NCBI RefSeq assembly: GCF_022919715.1
Contig: NZ_CP095042.1
Span: 2,294,001-2,358,000, forward strand
Length of the DNA stretch: 64,000 nt
From: Agromyces sp. H17E-10
GTDB lineage: Bacteria; Actinomycetota; Actinomycetes; Actinomycetales; Microbacteriaceae
Direction of reading: 5' to 3'
Shown here in pieces: positions 16,408-24,396 of the stretch. The notes beneath the pieces were generated by a model that was given only the letters and a program-made list of their open reading frames with translations, made no database searches and was not told where the DNA came from. How positions within the stretch are numbered: position 1 is the stretch's first letter; every line of letters starts with the position of its first letter. The position numbers and the translations under genes were made by a program.

Positions 16408-17901
16408 ATGACCGACACCGTGCAGCACTGGATCGACGGGACCGCGGCCGGCGGCGACGCCGCCCGCAGCGGACCCGTCTACAACCCCGCGCTCGGCACC
16501 GAGCAGAAGCGGGTCGCCTTCGCCGAGGCATCCGACATCGACACCGCCGTGGATGCCGCAGCCCGCGCCTTCCCCGCCTGGCGCGACACGTCGATCGCGA
16601 AGCGGCAGCAGGTGATGTTCCGCTTCCGCGAGCTGCTCAACGAGCGATCGGGGGAGCTCGCTGAGATCCTCACGAGCGAGCACGGCAAGGTGCTCGCCGA
16701 CGCGCAGGGCGAGATCGCGCGCGGGCTCGAGGTGGTCGAGCTGGCCTGCGCGATGCCGTTCGCCACGAAGGGCGAGTACTCCGAGAACGTGTCGACCGGC
16801 ATCGACGTGTACACGCTGCGGCAGCCGGTCGGCGTCGTCGGCATCATCTCGCCGTTCAACTTCCCGGCGATGGTGCCGCTGTGGTTCTTCCCGCTCGCGA
16901 TCGCGACGGGCAACACGGTCGTGCTGAAGCCGAGCGAGAAGGACCCGTCGGCGTCGGTGTGGCTCGCCCGTCTCATGCAGGAGGCGGGGCTGCCCGACGG
17001 CGTCTTCAACGTCGTGCACGGCGACAAGGTCGCGGTCGACGCCCTGCTCGAGCACCCGACCGTGCGTGCGATCTCGTTCGTCGGCTCGACGCCGATCGCG
17101 CGGTACATCTACGCGACGGCGACCGCGAACGGCAAGCGCGTGCAGGCGCTCGGCGGCGCGAAGAACCACATGCTCGTCCTGCCCGACGCCGATCTCGACC
17201 TCGCGGCCGACGCCGCCGTGAACGCCGGCTTCGGGTCGGCCGGCGAGCGGTGCATGGCGATCAGCGCCGTGCTCGCGGTCGACCAGGTCGCCGACGAGTT
17301 CGTCGCGAAGGTCGCCGAGCGCATGGCGCGGCTCACGACCGGCGACGGGCGGCGTGGCTGCGACATGGGTCCGCTCATCACGCGCGAGCACCGCGACAAG
17401 GTTGCGGGCTACCTCGACGTCGCCGCCTCCGACGGTGCGGATGTCGTCGTCGACGGGCGCGACCCCGAGGTCGACGGCGACCCGAACGGCTTCTGGCTCG
17501 GGCCGACGCTCGTCGACAAGGTGCCGACATCGTCGGCGGTGTACCGCGACGAGATCTTCGGTCCGGTGCTCTCGGTCGTGCGGGTCCCGGGCTACGAGGA
17601 GGGCCTCGAGATCATCAACGCCTCGCCCTACGGCAACGGCACGGCGATCTTCACGAACGACGGCGGGGCGGCGCGCCGCTTCCAGCGCGAGGTGACGGTC
17701 GGCATGGTCGGCATCAACGTGCCGATCCCGGTGCCGGTGGCCTACCACTCGTTCGGCGGCTGGAAGGACTCGTTCTTCGGCAACTCGAAGGCGTACGGCG
17801 CTCGCGGCTTCGACTTCTTCCTGCAGGAGAAGGCGATCACCTCGCGCTGGCTCGACCCGAGCCACGGCGGCCTCAACCTGGGTTTCCCGCAGCACGAGTA
17901 G
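16408..17901 (+). CDS. mmsA: CoA-acylating methylmalonate/malonate-semialdehyde dehydrogenase
   Basis: 497 residues. Aldehyde dehydrogenase fold with nucleophile C282 in FGSAGERCMAIS. It also shows LGGAKNHMLVLPDAD, where general ALDHs carry a catalytic Glu; its absence plus the NH pair is the hallmark of MmsA. NAD+ binding region GIISPFNFPAMVPLWFFPLA. The enzyme converts malonate semialdehyde to acetyl-CoA, or methylmalonate semialdehyde to propionyl-CoA, releasing CO2. It closes the uracil/thymine-type degradation route encoded upstream. It ends 13 bp from the convergent cinA-like gene with no visible terminator. Confidence 0.95.
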   Translation: MTDTVQHWIDGTAAGGDAARSGPVYNPALGTEQKRVAFAEASDIDTAVDAAARAFPAWRDTSIAKRQQVMFRFRELLNERSGELAEILTSEHGKVLADAQGEIARGLEVVELACAMPFATKGEYSENVSTGIDVYTLRQPVGVVGIISPFNFPAMVPLWFFPLAIATGNTVVLKPSEKDPSASVWLARLMQEAGLPDGVFNVVHGDKVAVDALLEHPTVRAISFVGSTPIARYIYATATANGKRVQALGGAKNHMLVLPDADLDLAADAAVNAGFGSAGERCMAISAVLAVDQVADEFVAKVAERMARLTTGDGRRGCDMGPLITREHRDKVAGYLDVAASDGADVVVDGRDPEVDGDPNGFWLGPTLVDKVPTSSAVYRDEIFGPVLSVVRVPGYEEGLEIINASPYGNGTAIFTNDGGAARRFQREVTVGMVGINVPIPVPVAYHSFGGWKDSFFGNSKAYGARGFDFFLQEKAITSRWLDPSHGGLNLGFPQHE

Positions 17902-17914
17902 CCGCGGCGTCGCC

Positions 17915-18397
17915 TCAAGCCACGGGCGGCAGGGCGTCGCGCAGCAACCGCAGCGCGGCGCCCACCGTCTCGTGCACGACCTCGGAGGGGTCGCCCTCGA
18001 AGCGGTAGTGCACGCTGCGGGTCTCGCCGCGCACGGTGACCGCCGCGTACACGGTGCCCGCGGGTGCGCCGTCGGCGGGTTCGGGGCCGCCGACGCCCGT
18101 CACGGCGACGGCGGCATCGGCGCCGAGGAGGCGCGCGACGCCCGTCGCGAGCTCGCGTGCGCACTGCGCCGAGGTCACCGACTCCGCGGTTACGCCGAGC
18201 ACGTCGCGCTTGACCTCCTCGGCGTAGGCCACGATGCCGCCGCGGAACCACTCGGATGCCTCGTGGCCGGCGCCGAGCGCGTTCGAGAGCGCCCCGCTGG
18301 TGAGCGACTCGGCCGCTGCGACACTCAGCCCCGCGCGCCGGGCCCGGTCGGCTACCTCCTCGGCGAGGGGCATGAACTTCTCCGCCGGGTCCTTCAT
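17915..18397 (-). CDS. CinA C-terminal domain (PncC-like nicotinamide-nucleotide amidase) protein
   Basis: 160 residues corresponding to the stand-alone CinA C-terminal domain: LSVAAAESLTSGALSNALGAG at the N-terminus and VAVTGVGGPEPADGAPAGTVYAAV, matching the conserved TGxxGPxxGxxxxPVGTVY motif. This domain deamidates nicotinamide mononucleotide to nicotinate mononucleotide in NAD recycling. The start at 18397 is chosen because it lies one base after the stop of the enoyl-CoA hydratase gene on the same strand, so the two are translationally coupled. A longer frame upstream would overlap that gene and looks like a shadow. Confidence 0.88.
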   Translation of the reverse strand: MKDPAEKFMPLAEEVADRARRAGLSVAAAESLTSGALSNALGAGHEASEWFRGGIVAYAEEVKRDVLGVTAESVTSAQCARELATGVARLLGADAAVAVTGVGGPEPADGAPAGTVYAAVTVRGETRSVHYRFEGDPSEVVHETVGAALRLLRDALPPVA

Positions 18398-18398
18398 G

Positions 18399-19178
18399 TC
18401 AGCCTCGACGAGCGGCGAACGTCGCGACGCGCGCCTGCGCCTCGGGCGTCGCGAATGCGGCACCGATCGTGCGCGCCTCGTCGTCGAGCGCCTCACGGAA
18501 CGGTCGGGCGAGACCGGATCGCACGAGTCGCTTCGCCTGTCCGAAGGCGCCGGTCGCGCCGTCGAGCCACGACCGCGTGATCGCCCGGGCCCGGTCGGCG
18601 ACCTCGTCGTGGGCGACGACCTCGGTCACGAGTCCCCAGTCGAGCGCCTCGGCCGCGGTGAGCGTGCGGCGCGTGAGCGTGAGTTCGAGCGCCCGACGCG
18701 TGCCGATCGCCTCGGGGAGCAGCGTGCTCACGCCGCAGTCGGGCGTCAGGCCGATGTCGCTGTAGCGGCTCGCGAACGTCGCCTGTTCGCTCGCGACGAC
18801 GAGGTCGGCGACGAGCATGAAGCCGAGCCCACCGCCCGCGACCGGTCCCTGCACGGCCGCGACGATCGGCTTCGCGCTCTCGCGCAGCGTGAGGTGGCCG
18901 TCGTGGATGCGGTCGGCGAGCTCGGTGATCACGGTCGCGGCGTCGTCGTGCTCGGCCGCGAGCTCCGACATGCCGACGACGTCGCCGCCCGCGCAGAACG
19001 CCCGCCCCGAGGCATCCAGCAGCACAGCGCCCACGTCGTCGCGCTCGGCGATCTCGTGCGCGATCGCCTGCCAGCGGGCGATGGCGTCGGGGTCGACCGC
19101 GTTGAGGCGGGCGGGGCGGTTGAGGGTGACGCGGGCGAGCCCGTCGGTCACGTCGAGGAGGATCGCGTCATCGGCCAT
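18399..19178 (-). CDS. Enoyl-CoA hydratase/isomerase family protein
   Basis: 259 residues, normal crotonase length. Oxyanion-hole motifs: SGRAFCAGGDVVGM (~residue 60) and VQGPVAGGGLGFMLVADLVVASE, then FASRYSDIGLTPDCGVSTLLPEAIG. The two catalytic-Glu positions of classical hydratases are not both evident, so hydratase, isomerase or another crotonase reaction remains open. The ATG at 19178 gives the standard N-terminus and has TAGGCT 8 nt upstream; a start 27 nt further upstream is possible. Co-transcribed with the cinA-like gene. Confidence 0.9.
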   Translation of the reverse strand: MADDAILLDVTDGLARVTLNRPARLNAVDPDAIARWQAIAHEIAERDDVGAVLLDASGRAFCAGGDVVGMSELAAEHDDAATVITELADRIHDGHLTLRESAKPIVAAVQGPVAGGGLGFMLVADLVVASEQATFASRYSDIGLTPDCGVSTLLPEAIGTRRALELTLTRRTLTAAEALDWGLVTEVVAHDEVADRARAITRSWLDGATGAFGQAKRLVRSGLARPFREALDDEARTIGAAFATPEAQARVATFAARRG

Positions 19179-19186
19179 GGTGCCGG

Positions 19187-19192
19187 AGCCTA
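19187..19192 (-). promoter_or_regulatory. -10 hexamer TAGGCT of the enoyl-CoA hydratase gene
   Basis: TAGGCT on the minus strand, 8 nt before the ATG, no Shine-Dalgarno: leaderless-type start. Confidence 0.55.
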
Positions 19193-19302
19193 CCGGGCCC
19201 GTCATCGCAACGCGCGGGCCTTGACGATGCCCACGCGTGCCGGTCTCGAACCGGGTGGCGGCTCGTGGGCCATCGCCAATTCCGTCGGCGCGGGCCGGCC
19301 AT

Positions 19303-19354
19303 CCGATGACCGTCTGCGCCGTCGGTCGTCAACCGATGGCCGTCTGCGCGGTCG
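19303..19354. repeat. Imperfect 30-bp-period direct duplication across the end of the AraC gene
   Basis: The 22 bp starting CCGATGACCG at 19303 recur at 19333 as CCGATGGCCG with 2 mismatches in 22. The second copy encodes the last residues of the AraC protein and the first lies just beyond its stop, so the 3' end of that gene appears to have been duplicated. Confidence 0.65.
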
Positions 19355-20168
19355 TCGGCTCGGTGCGGAGGAGATCCGTCGGCGTCCAGCCCGCATAGCG
19401 CCGGACCTCGCGCACGAGGTGGCTCTGGTCGGCGTACCCGAAGCGAGCCGCGACGTCCGCCGCCGGTCCGTCGCGGAGCGCTGCGGCGGCGCGCTCGAAC
19501 CGCACGAGGCTCGCCGCCGCCTTCGGCGCGATGCCGACCTGCTCGGTGAATCGCGAGGTGGCGTGGCGATGACTCCACCCGGTCTGCTCGACGAGGTCGC
19601 CGATCCCGACCCGGCCGCCGGAGCGCTCGATCTGCCGCCACATCCAGCCGACGAACGGCTCGGCCCGCCGTCCGCGATCGAGCAGGTCGAGCAGCATCCG
19701 GTCGACGAGCGCGAATCGGCGCGGCCAGGTGCGGGCCGCCCAGAGCTCCTCGACGAGCACGTCGTCGAGGGACGGGACCGCGTCGGCGAGATCCACGACG
19801 CGCGCCGCGAGCTCGCGCCCGGGCAGGCCGAGCAGGCGCGGCACGCCGAGCGGGGTCAGGTAGATCTGCACGCAGAGCTGCTCTCGCTCGAACGAGGTGG
19901 TCGCGTGGCCGGGCATGATGCCGGCGATGAACGAGGTGTGCCGCCCGACGCCCGTGCCGACGGAGAGGTCGACCACGTCGAGCGGTGACCCGAACGACAG
20001 CACGAGCGGGATCAGGCTGCCCGCCACCTGGCGGCGGACGACGGGGTGATCGACCCGTTCGCGATGGCCGACGATGCCGGCGACGAGTCCGGCCAGTTCG
20101 GCGCGCACGGGATGCCGCACCAGGACGGGTCCGGATGCCGGTGCAGCGGGGGACGTGTCGTCGGTCAT
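19329..20168 (-). CDS. AraC family transcriptional regulator
   Basis: 279 residues. C-terminal AraC helix-turn-helix domain with GRVGIGDLVEQTGWSHRHATSRFTEQVGIAPKAAA and ADVAARFGYADQSHLVREVRRYAGWTPTDLL. The N-terminal ~170 residues look like the DUF6597-type domain common in regulators of this architecture (VQIYLTPLGVPRLLGLPGRELAARVVDL). Transcribed away from the DHFR-like gene at 20238 with 69 bp between, so that gene is the likely target. The signal is unknown. Confidence 0.88.
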   Translation of the reverse strand: MTDDTSPAAPASGPVLVRHPVRAELAGLVAGIVGHRERVDHPVVRRQVAGSLIPLVLSFGSPLDVVDLSVGTGVGRHTSFIAGIMPGHATTSFEREQLCVQIYLTPLGVPRLLGLPGRELAARVVDLADAVPSLDDVLVEELWAARTWPRRFALVDRMLLDLLDRGRRAEPFVGWMWRQIERSGGRVGIGDLVEQTGWSHRHATSRFTEQVGIAPKAAASLVRFERAAAALRDGPAADVAARFGYADQSHLVREVRRYAGWTPTDLLRTEPTTAQTAIG

Positions 20169-20237
20169 GGTCGATCGATTTTCTTCAATCCCTGCGCCGG
20201 CTCCGTCGCGCAGCATGGATCGCGGAAGGAGTACCTG

Positions 20238-20834
20238 ATGCGCAGATTGATCGCGATCGAGTTCCTCTCGGTCGATGGAGTCATGCAGGGGCTGGGGTCG
20301 CCCGACGAGGACCGCGAGGGCGGCTTCGAGCACGGCGGATGGGGAGCACCCTACGCCGAAGCGATCCACGCCTCCACCGCGGCCGGCGGACTCGGCGGCA
20401 CGACGGCCTATCTCTTCGGCCGGAGGACGTACGAGAAGATGGCCGCGTTCTGGCCGACGATGCCCGACGAGAACCCGATGGCCGCCCACCTCAACGCCAC
20501 CGAGAAGCACGTGGTCACGCGCAGCGTCGCGACCTTCGACTGGGGGAACACGCGACCGCTCGCGGGCGATGTCGCCGACGGCGTGCGCGCCCTGAAGCGG
20601 GCCGGAGACGGCGACATCGCCATCCTCGGCAGCGGGGTGCTCGTGCGCTCGCTGCTGCGGGCGGACCTGATCGACGGGATGCGACTGTTCGTGCACCCGC
20701 TCCTGCTCGGCTCGGGCAAGCGGCTCTTCGGCGAGCTCGAGGCGCCCCGTCCGCTCGTGCTGACGGGGTTCGACACCACGTCGATGGGGAGCCTCGTGCT
20801 CGCCTACGACGTCGAGCACGCCGCGGGCGGCTGA
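20238..20834 (+). CDS. Dihydrofolate reductase family (RibD C-terminal-like) protein
   Basis: 198 residues, MRRLIAIEFLSVDGVMQGLGSPDED at the N-terminus and GDIAILGSGVLVRSLLRADLIDGMRLFVHPLLLGSGKRLFG near the C-terminus, diagnostic of the YwjB/YyaP-type RibD_C proteins. The DHFR fold binds NADPH. True substrates of this branch are largely unknown, and it is not the essential folate enzyme. AAGGAG Shine-Dalgarno 8 nt before the ATG. Paired with the divergent AraC gene. Confidence 0.88.
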   Translation: MRRLIAIEFLSVDGVMQGLGSPDEDREGGFEHGGWGAPYAEAIHASTAAGGLGGTTAYLFGRRTYEKMAAFWPTMPDENPMAAHLNATEKHVVTRSVATFDWGNTRPLAGDVADGVRALKRAGDGDIAILGSGVLVRSLLRADLIDGMRLFVHPLLLGSGKRLFGELEAPRPLVLTGFDTTSMGSLVLAYDVEHAAGG

Positions 20835-20878
20835 CGGCGAACCGCGTCGGGGCCGGATGCCTCGACCGGTTGCCGGGC

Positions 20879-21796
20879 TCAGGCGTCGAGGTGCTCCTGC
20901 TCGAGCCGGGCGGCCTGGCTCACGAGCACGTCGAGCACCGTGCGCACGGCGAGCCGCTCGGCGACGTCGGGGCGCACGAGCGCGACGATCTGCCGGGCGC
21001 TCGCGACGCCGCGCAGCGGCTTCAGCACGATCGAGTCGGGCACGGCGCCTGAGGTGTACCGGGGCACGAAGGCGATGCCGAGACCGGCCTCGATGAACGC
21101 CTCCATGATGCGCATGTCGCTGAACCGCTGGCTGACCACCGCCCGGCGGCCCGCCTGCTGCTCGATCGCGTGCAGGATCCGCTCGAACGGGAAGCCAGGG
21201 GGCACCCCGAGCCAGTTCTCGTCGACGAGGTCGGCGGGGGTGACGTGGGCCCGGCCCGCGAGACGGTGCCCCGCCGGGAGCCCGATGTCGAGCGGCTCGG
21301 TGAGCAGGGGCACGACCTTGAGCCCGCGACCGCCCCAGGGCAGCATCCCGGGCATGGTGTGCGCGAGCACGATGTCGTGGTCGGCGGTGAGGTCGCCGAA
21401 CTCGGCCAGCTCGGGGTCGAGGTCGGTCGCGTGCACGACGAGGTCGTCGACCGCCGAGAGCTCGATGAGCACCGACGGCAGCAGGGTCGCGCCGATCGTC
21501 GGGAAGGTGAGCAGCGTGACCTCACCCGAGGGGTCGTTGCGGAACTCGTCCCACAGTGCGGTCGCGTGTTCGATCGCGATCGCCACATCGGCCGCGCTGC
21601 GGGCGAGGGCCTGCCCTGCGCTCGTGAGCACGACGCCGCGGCCGCTGCGCGCGGTGAGCGGCATCCCCGCCTCGCGCTCGAGCACCTTCAGTTGCTGCGA
21701 CACGGCCGACGGCGTGCGGCCGGTCGCCTCGGCGACGGCGGTCACGCTGCCCCGTTCGGCCAGTTCGCGGAGCAGGTCGAGACGTCGCACATCCAT
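20879..21796 (-). CDS. LysR family transcriptional regulator
   Basis: 305 residues. N-terminal winged helix (LDLLRELAERGSVTAVAEATGRTPSAVSQQLKVLEREAGMPLTAR) and periplasmic-binding-protein-like effector domain with the family pattern IMEAFIEAGLGIAFVPRY. Leaderless-type start (TAGTCT 6 nt upstream). It diverges from the 40-residue membrane protein at 21935, with a 138-bp AT-richer region containing small palindromes; autoregulation is likely. Target genes cannot be named. Confidence 0.93.
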   Translation of the reverse strand: MDVRRLDLLRELAERGSVTAVAEATGRTPSAVSQQLKVLEREAGMPLTARSGRGVVLTSAGQALARSAADVAIAIEHATALWDEFRNDPSGEVTLLTFPTIGATLLPSVLIELSAVDDLVVHATDLDPELAEFGDLTADHDIVLAHTMPGMLPWGGRGLKVVPLLTEPLDIGLPAGHRLAGRAHVTPADLVDENWLGVPPGFPFERILHAIEQQAGRRAVVSQRFSDMRIMEAFIEAGLGIAFVPRYTSGAVPDSIVLKPLRGVASARQIVALVRPDVAERLAVRTVLDVLVSQAARLEQEHLDA

Positions 21797-21802
21797 GTAG
21801 CA

Positions 21803-21808
21803 AGACTA
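21803..21808 (-). promoter_or_regulatory. -10 hexamer TAGTCT of the lysR gene
   Basis: TAGTCT, 6 nt before the ATG at 21796. It is embedded in GTAG-N5-CTAC (21797-21809), a small inverted repeat that could let LysR act on its own promoter. Confidence 0.55.
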
Positions 21809-21814
21809 CAGAGT

Positions 21815-21827
21815 CGATGTAGCATCG
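21815..21827. promoter_or_regulatory. Small palindrome CGATG-TAG-CATCG upstream of lysR
   Basis: Perfect 5-bp arms with a 3-bp spacer, about 20 bp upstream of the lysR start. Candidate LysR binding half-site pair; short, so confidence is low. Confidence 0.3.
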
Positions 21828-21934
21828 TGAGCTTGTGCTGAAAAGTTCGAAGCGAGAGAATTGAGGCGTCGAACGGATGCAACGGTGCAGGGTCGCTCGA
21901 CTGAAACCCGCATCGTCCTCTGAAGGGATCCATC

Positions 21935-22057
21935 GTGATCAGCGTCATCGTTCTCCTCAGCGTCGTCTCGGTCGCCGCCGTCACCGGCTCGATCGTCGTC
22001 ACCGCGCGCGACGGTTACCGTCGCCAGCCGCGAGAGACGTTCGCGCGCACCGTCTGA
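21935..22057 (+). CDS. 40-residue single-span membrane protein
   Basis: GTG start with AAGGGA 6 nt upstream. The product begins with a ~25-residue hydrophobic helix (ISVIVLLSVVSVAAVTGSIVVTA) followed by a short positively charged tail RDGYRRQPRETFARTV, so it should sit in the membrane with the tail in the cytoplasm. I recall short proteins with a TM helix followed by RDGYRRxP in many Microbacteriaceae, usually unannotated or hypothetical. It is too short for many gene finders. Support: good Shine-Dalgarno, a coherent membrane-protein sequence and two strong hairpins directly after the stop. Confidence 0.72.
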   Translation: MISVIVLLSVVSVAAVTGSIVVTARDGYRRQPRETFARTV

Positions 22058-22069
22058 GTGCCGCGAATC

Positions 22070-22092
22070 CCCCGGAGGTCCGTTCTCCGGGG
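22070..22092 (+). terminator. Hairpin 1 after the small membrane protein
   Basis: CCCCGGAG (22070-22077), 7-nt loop, CTCCGGGG (22085-22092): perfect 8-bp GC stem starting 12 nt after the stop codon, without a U-tract. Confidence 0.55.
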
Positions 22093-22095
22093 CAT

Positions 22096-22144
22096 GCAGG
22101 GCCGCCGCGCGGGGGAGGGACACCCCGCGGGGCGGCCCTTCTGC
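22096..22144 (+). terminator. Strong GC-rich hairpin 2 after the small membrane protein
   Basis: GCAGGGCCGCC with GCGCGGGG pairs back through CCCCGCG and GGCGGCCCTTCTGC around a GAGGGACA loop; about 17 bp of near-continuous pairing. Likely the transcription terminator in a GC-rich genome lacking U-tracts. Confidence 0.65.
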
Positions 22145-22150
22145 ATCTGG

Positions 22151-22243
22151 TCCGTCGAGTAGCGCGAAGCGCGTATCGAGACCACCACGCCCCGCAGCAT
22201 CCGTGGTCTCGATACGGCGCTGCGCGCCTACTCGACCGACGGG
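22151..22243. repeat. Dispersed palindromic repeat, two arms
   Basis: Left arm TCCGTCGAGTAGCGCGAAGC to GTATCGAGACCA, right arm TGGTCTCGATACGG to CTACTCGACCGACGG, with ~18 bp between. Lies between the terminator and the peptidase E gene. Confidence 0.85.
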
Positions 22244-22293
22244 CCCTGCACCCGATAGCGTGACCGCAGGGCCGGCGATCGAGGGGGGACGCG

Positions 22294-23034
22294 ATGGCGC
22301 ACGTGGTGGCGACGGGGGCCGGCAAGGCCATGATGGAGCGTCGCAACGATCCGACGCACGAGTACATCCTGCAGCTCACCGGCAAGGAGCGTCCGCGGGT
22401 GCTGTTCGTCGGCACCGCGACGGGCGACGAGCAGGCGTACACGCTGAGCTTCTACAAGACGTACGACTCCGACCGGTGCGCGCCGCATCACCTGACGCTC
22501 TTCCACCGCGACCTCGACGACCTCGCCGGGTTCGTGAAGGGCTTCGACGTCATCCACGTCGGCGGCGGCAACACGGCGAACATGCTCGATGTGTGGAAGC
22601 GGCAGGGCCTCGACGACATCATGCGCGAGATGTGGGAGGACCCCGCGTCGAACGTCGTCTTCACGGGCGGCTCCGCCGGCGGCATCTGCTGGTTCGAGGG
22701 CGGCACGACCGACAGCTACGGCCCGACCCTGCAGGTGCTGCCCGAAGGGCTCGGGTTCCTGCACGGCAGCTTCTGCCCGCACTACGACGCCGAGGACCAA
22801 CGGCAGCCGCTCTTCCACGCGGCGCTCCTGAGCGGTGAGCTCGCGACGGGCTATGCGGTCGGCAACCTGCAGTCGCTGCACTTCGAGAACCAGGAGTTCG
22901 TGACCGCGATCAGCCCCGTCGACCCGCCGCTCGCGCTCAGGGTCGAGGCGGTCGACGGCGAGATCGTCGAGACGCCGCTGCCCGTGCAGGTGCTCGCCGC
23001 CACCGGCCCCATCGTGAAGGGCCCGAGCGCATGA
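22294..23034 (+). CDS. Peptidase E / cyanophycinase-like (S51) family hydrolase
   Basis: 246 residues. Class I glutamine-amidotransferase-like fold with the S51 nucleophile S127 in FTGGSAGGICWFEGG, IHVGGGNTANML at ~87-98 and a His in GSFCPHYDAE. Peptidase E cleaves N-terminal Asp-Xaa dipeptides; cyanophycinases act on aspartyl polymers. The stop overlaps the start of a Dcu-type dicarboxylate carrier by 4 nt, so aspartate release coupled to aspartate/dicarboxylate movement is a plausible role (inference). GAGGGG precedes the ATG. Confidence 0.88.
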   Translation: MAHVVATGAGKAMMERRNDPTHEYILQLTGKERPRVLFVGTATGDEQAYTLSFYKTYDSDRCAPHHLTLFHRDLDDLAGFVKGFDVIHVGGGNTANMLDVWKRQGLDDIMREMWEDPASNVVFTGGSAGGICWFEGGTTDSYGPTLQVLPEGLGFLHGSFCPHYDAEDQRQPLFHAALLSGELATGYAVGNLQSLHFENQEFVTAISPVDPPLALRVEAVDGEIVETPLPVQVLAATGPIVKGPSA

Positions 23035-24386
23035 ACGACAACGTCTGGATCATGTTCGCCCAGCTCCTGGTCGTCATCCTGGCGATCTACATGGGCACGC
23101 GCACGAGCGGCATCGGGCTCGGCGTCTGGGGTCTGGTCGGCGTCGCCGTGCTCATCTTCGTCTTCCAGACGCCGCCCGGCAACGCCCCCGTCGACGCGGT
23201 CTTCATCGTGCTCACGGTCATCACGGCCGCCTCCGTCATGCAGGCCGCCGGCGGCATCGACTGGATGGTCTCGGTCGCGGCGAAGGCGATCAAGTCGAGG
23301 CCGAAGAGCGTCGTCTTCCTCGCGCCGGCGATGTCGTTCCTGTTCACGGTCGGCGCGGGCACCGGCAACATCTTCTACCCGCTGCTGCCCGTCATCTACG
23401 ACGTCTCCTACCACCAGAAGATCCGGCCCGAGCGGGCGCTGTCGGTCTCGGCCGTCGCGTCGCAGGTCGGCATCCTCTGCAGCCCGGTCTCCGCCGCGAC
23501 CGCGTCGCTCGTCGTGCTGCTCGCGCCGAGCGGCGTCGACCTCGGCCAGGTGCTGCTCATCATGTGGCCGGCCTCGATCGTCGGCCTCTTCCTGGCGGCG
23601 CTCGTCATGGTGCGGCACGGCAAGAACCTCGAGGACGACCCCGAGTACCAGCGGCGCCTCGCCGAGCACCTCGTCAAGCCCCCGACCGAGGACGTGACGA
23701 GCAAGAAGCTGCCCCGCACGGCGGTGCTCTCGGCGTCGATCTTCCTCGCGGGCGTCGGTTTCATCGTGCTGATGGGCCTGTTCGAGGGCATCCGGCCGAT
23801 CATCGGCACCGACGACAACGGCGACCCGGTGCGGGTGTCGGTGACCGTCATCATCGAGGTCACGATGGGTGTCATCGCCGCGCTCATCTTCATCTTCTGC
23901 AAGGTCAAGTCGTCCGACGTGCCGAAGCAGTCGACCTTCCCCGCCGGCATGGTCGGGGCGTTCGCCCTCTTCGGCATCGCCTGGCTCGCGAACACGTTCG
24001 TCGCGTACAACAACCAGCTCATCGTCGACGGGCTCGGAGCGCTCGTCTCGGGCTCGAGCGCGTTCATCGGCGCACTGCTGTTCGCCCTCGCGCTGTTCCT
24101 CGTCGCGATGCTCACCACGAGCCAGTCGAGCGCGACGAACGCGATCGTGCCGATCGGTCTCGCGATCGGGCTGCCGGCGTCGCTCATCGTCGGGCTCTGG
24201 CCGTCGGCGATGGGCATGTACACGCTGCCGGCGAACGGTTCGCAGGTCGCGACGGCCGCGTTCGACCAGACGGGCACGACGAAGCTCGGCAAGTTCGTGT
24301 TCGACCACTCCTTCCAGCTGCCGAACCTCGTGTACGTCGTCTCGGCGATGATCGTGGGCGTGCTGCTCTCGTTCGTGGTGGTCTGA
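23031..24386 (+). CDS. Anaerobic C4-dicarboxylate carrier (DcuA/DcuB family)
   Basis: 451 residues with 10-11 hydrophobic segments. Family motifs: FLFTVGAGTGNIFYPLLPVIYDVSYHQKIRPERALSVSAVASQVGILCSPVSAATA and the C-terminal TSQSSATNAIVPIGLAIGL...YTLPANGSQVATAAFDQTGTTK. Dcu carriers exchange fumarate, malate, succinate and aspartate across the cytoplasmic membrane. ATGA overlap with the peptidase E gene shows coupled translation. In an otherwise aerobic-looking gene set the carrier may serve aspartate/dicarboxylate exchange, not fumarate respiration. Confidence 0.92.
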   Translation: MNDNVWIMFAQLLVVILAIYMGTRTSGIGLGVWGLVGVAVLIFVFQTPPGNAPVDAVFIVLTVITAASVMQAAGGIDWMVSVAAKAIKSRPKSVVFLAPAMSFLFTVGAGTGNIFYPLLPVIYDVSYHQKIRPERALSVSAVASQVGILCSPVSAATASLVVLLAPSGVDLGQVLLIMWPASIVGLFLAALVMVRHGKNLEDDPEYQRRLAEHLVKPPTEDVTSKKLPRTAVLSASIFLAGVGFIVLMGLFEGIRPIIGTDDNGDPVRVSVTVIIEVTMGVIAALIFIFCKVKSSDVPKQSTFPAGMVGAFALFGIAWLANTFVAYNNQLIVDGLGALVSGSSAFIGALLFALALFLVAMLTTSQSSATNAIVPIGLAIGLPASLIVGLWPSAMGMYTLPANGSQVATAAFDQTGTTKLGKFVFDHSFQLPNLVYVVSAMIVGVLLSFVVV

Positions 24387-24396
24387 GGCGCGGCCG

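Noticed and set aside
20238-20834. Folate-pathway dihydrofolate reductase (folA)
   Set aside because: The SVDGV and GSGVLVRSLL motifs are of the RibD_C/YyaP branch, not FolA; thyA is not adjacent.
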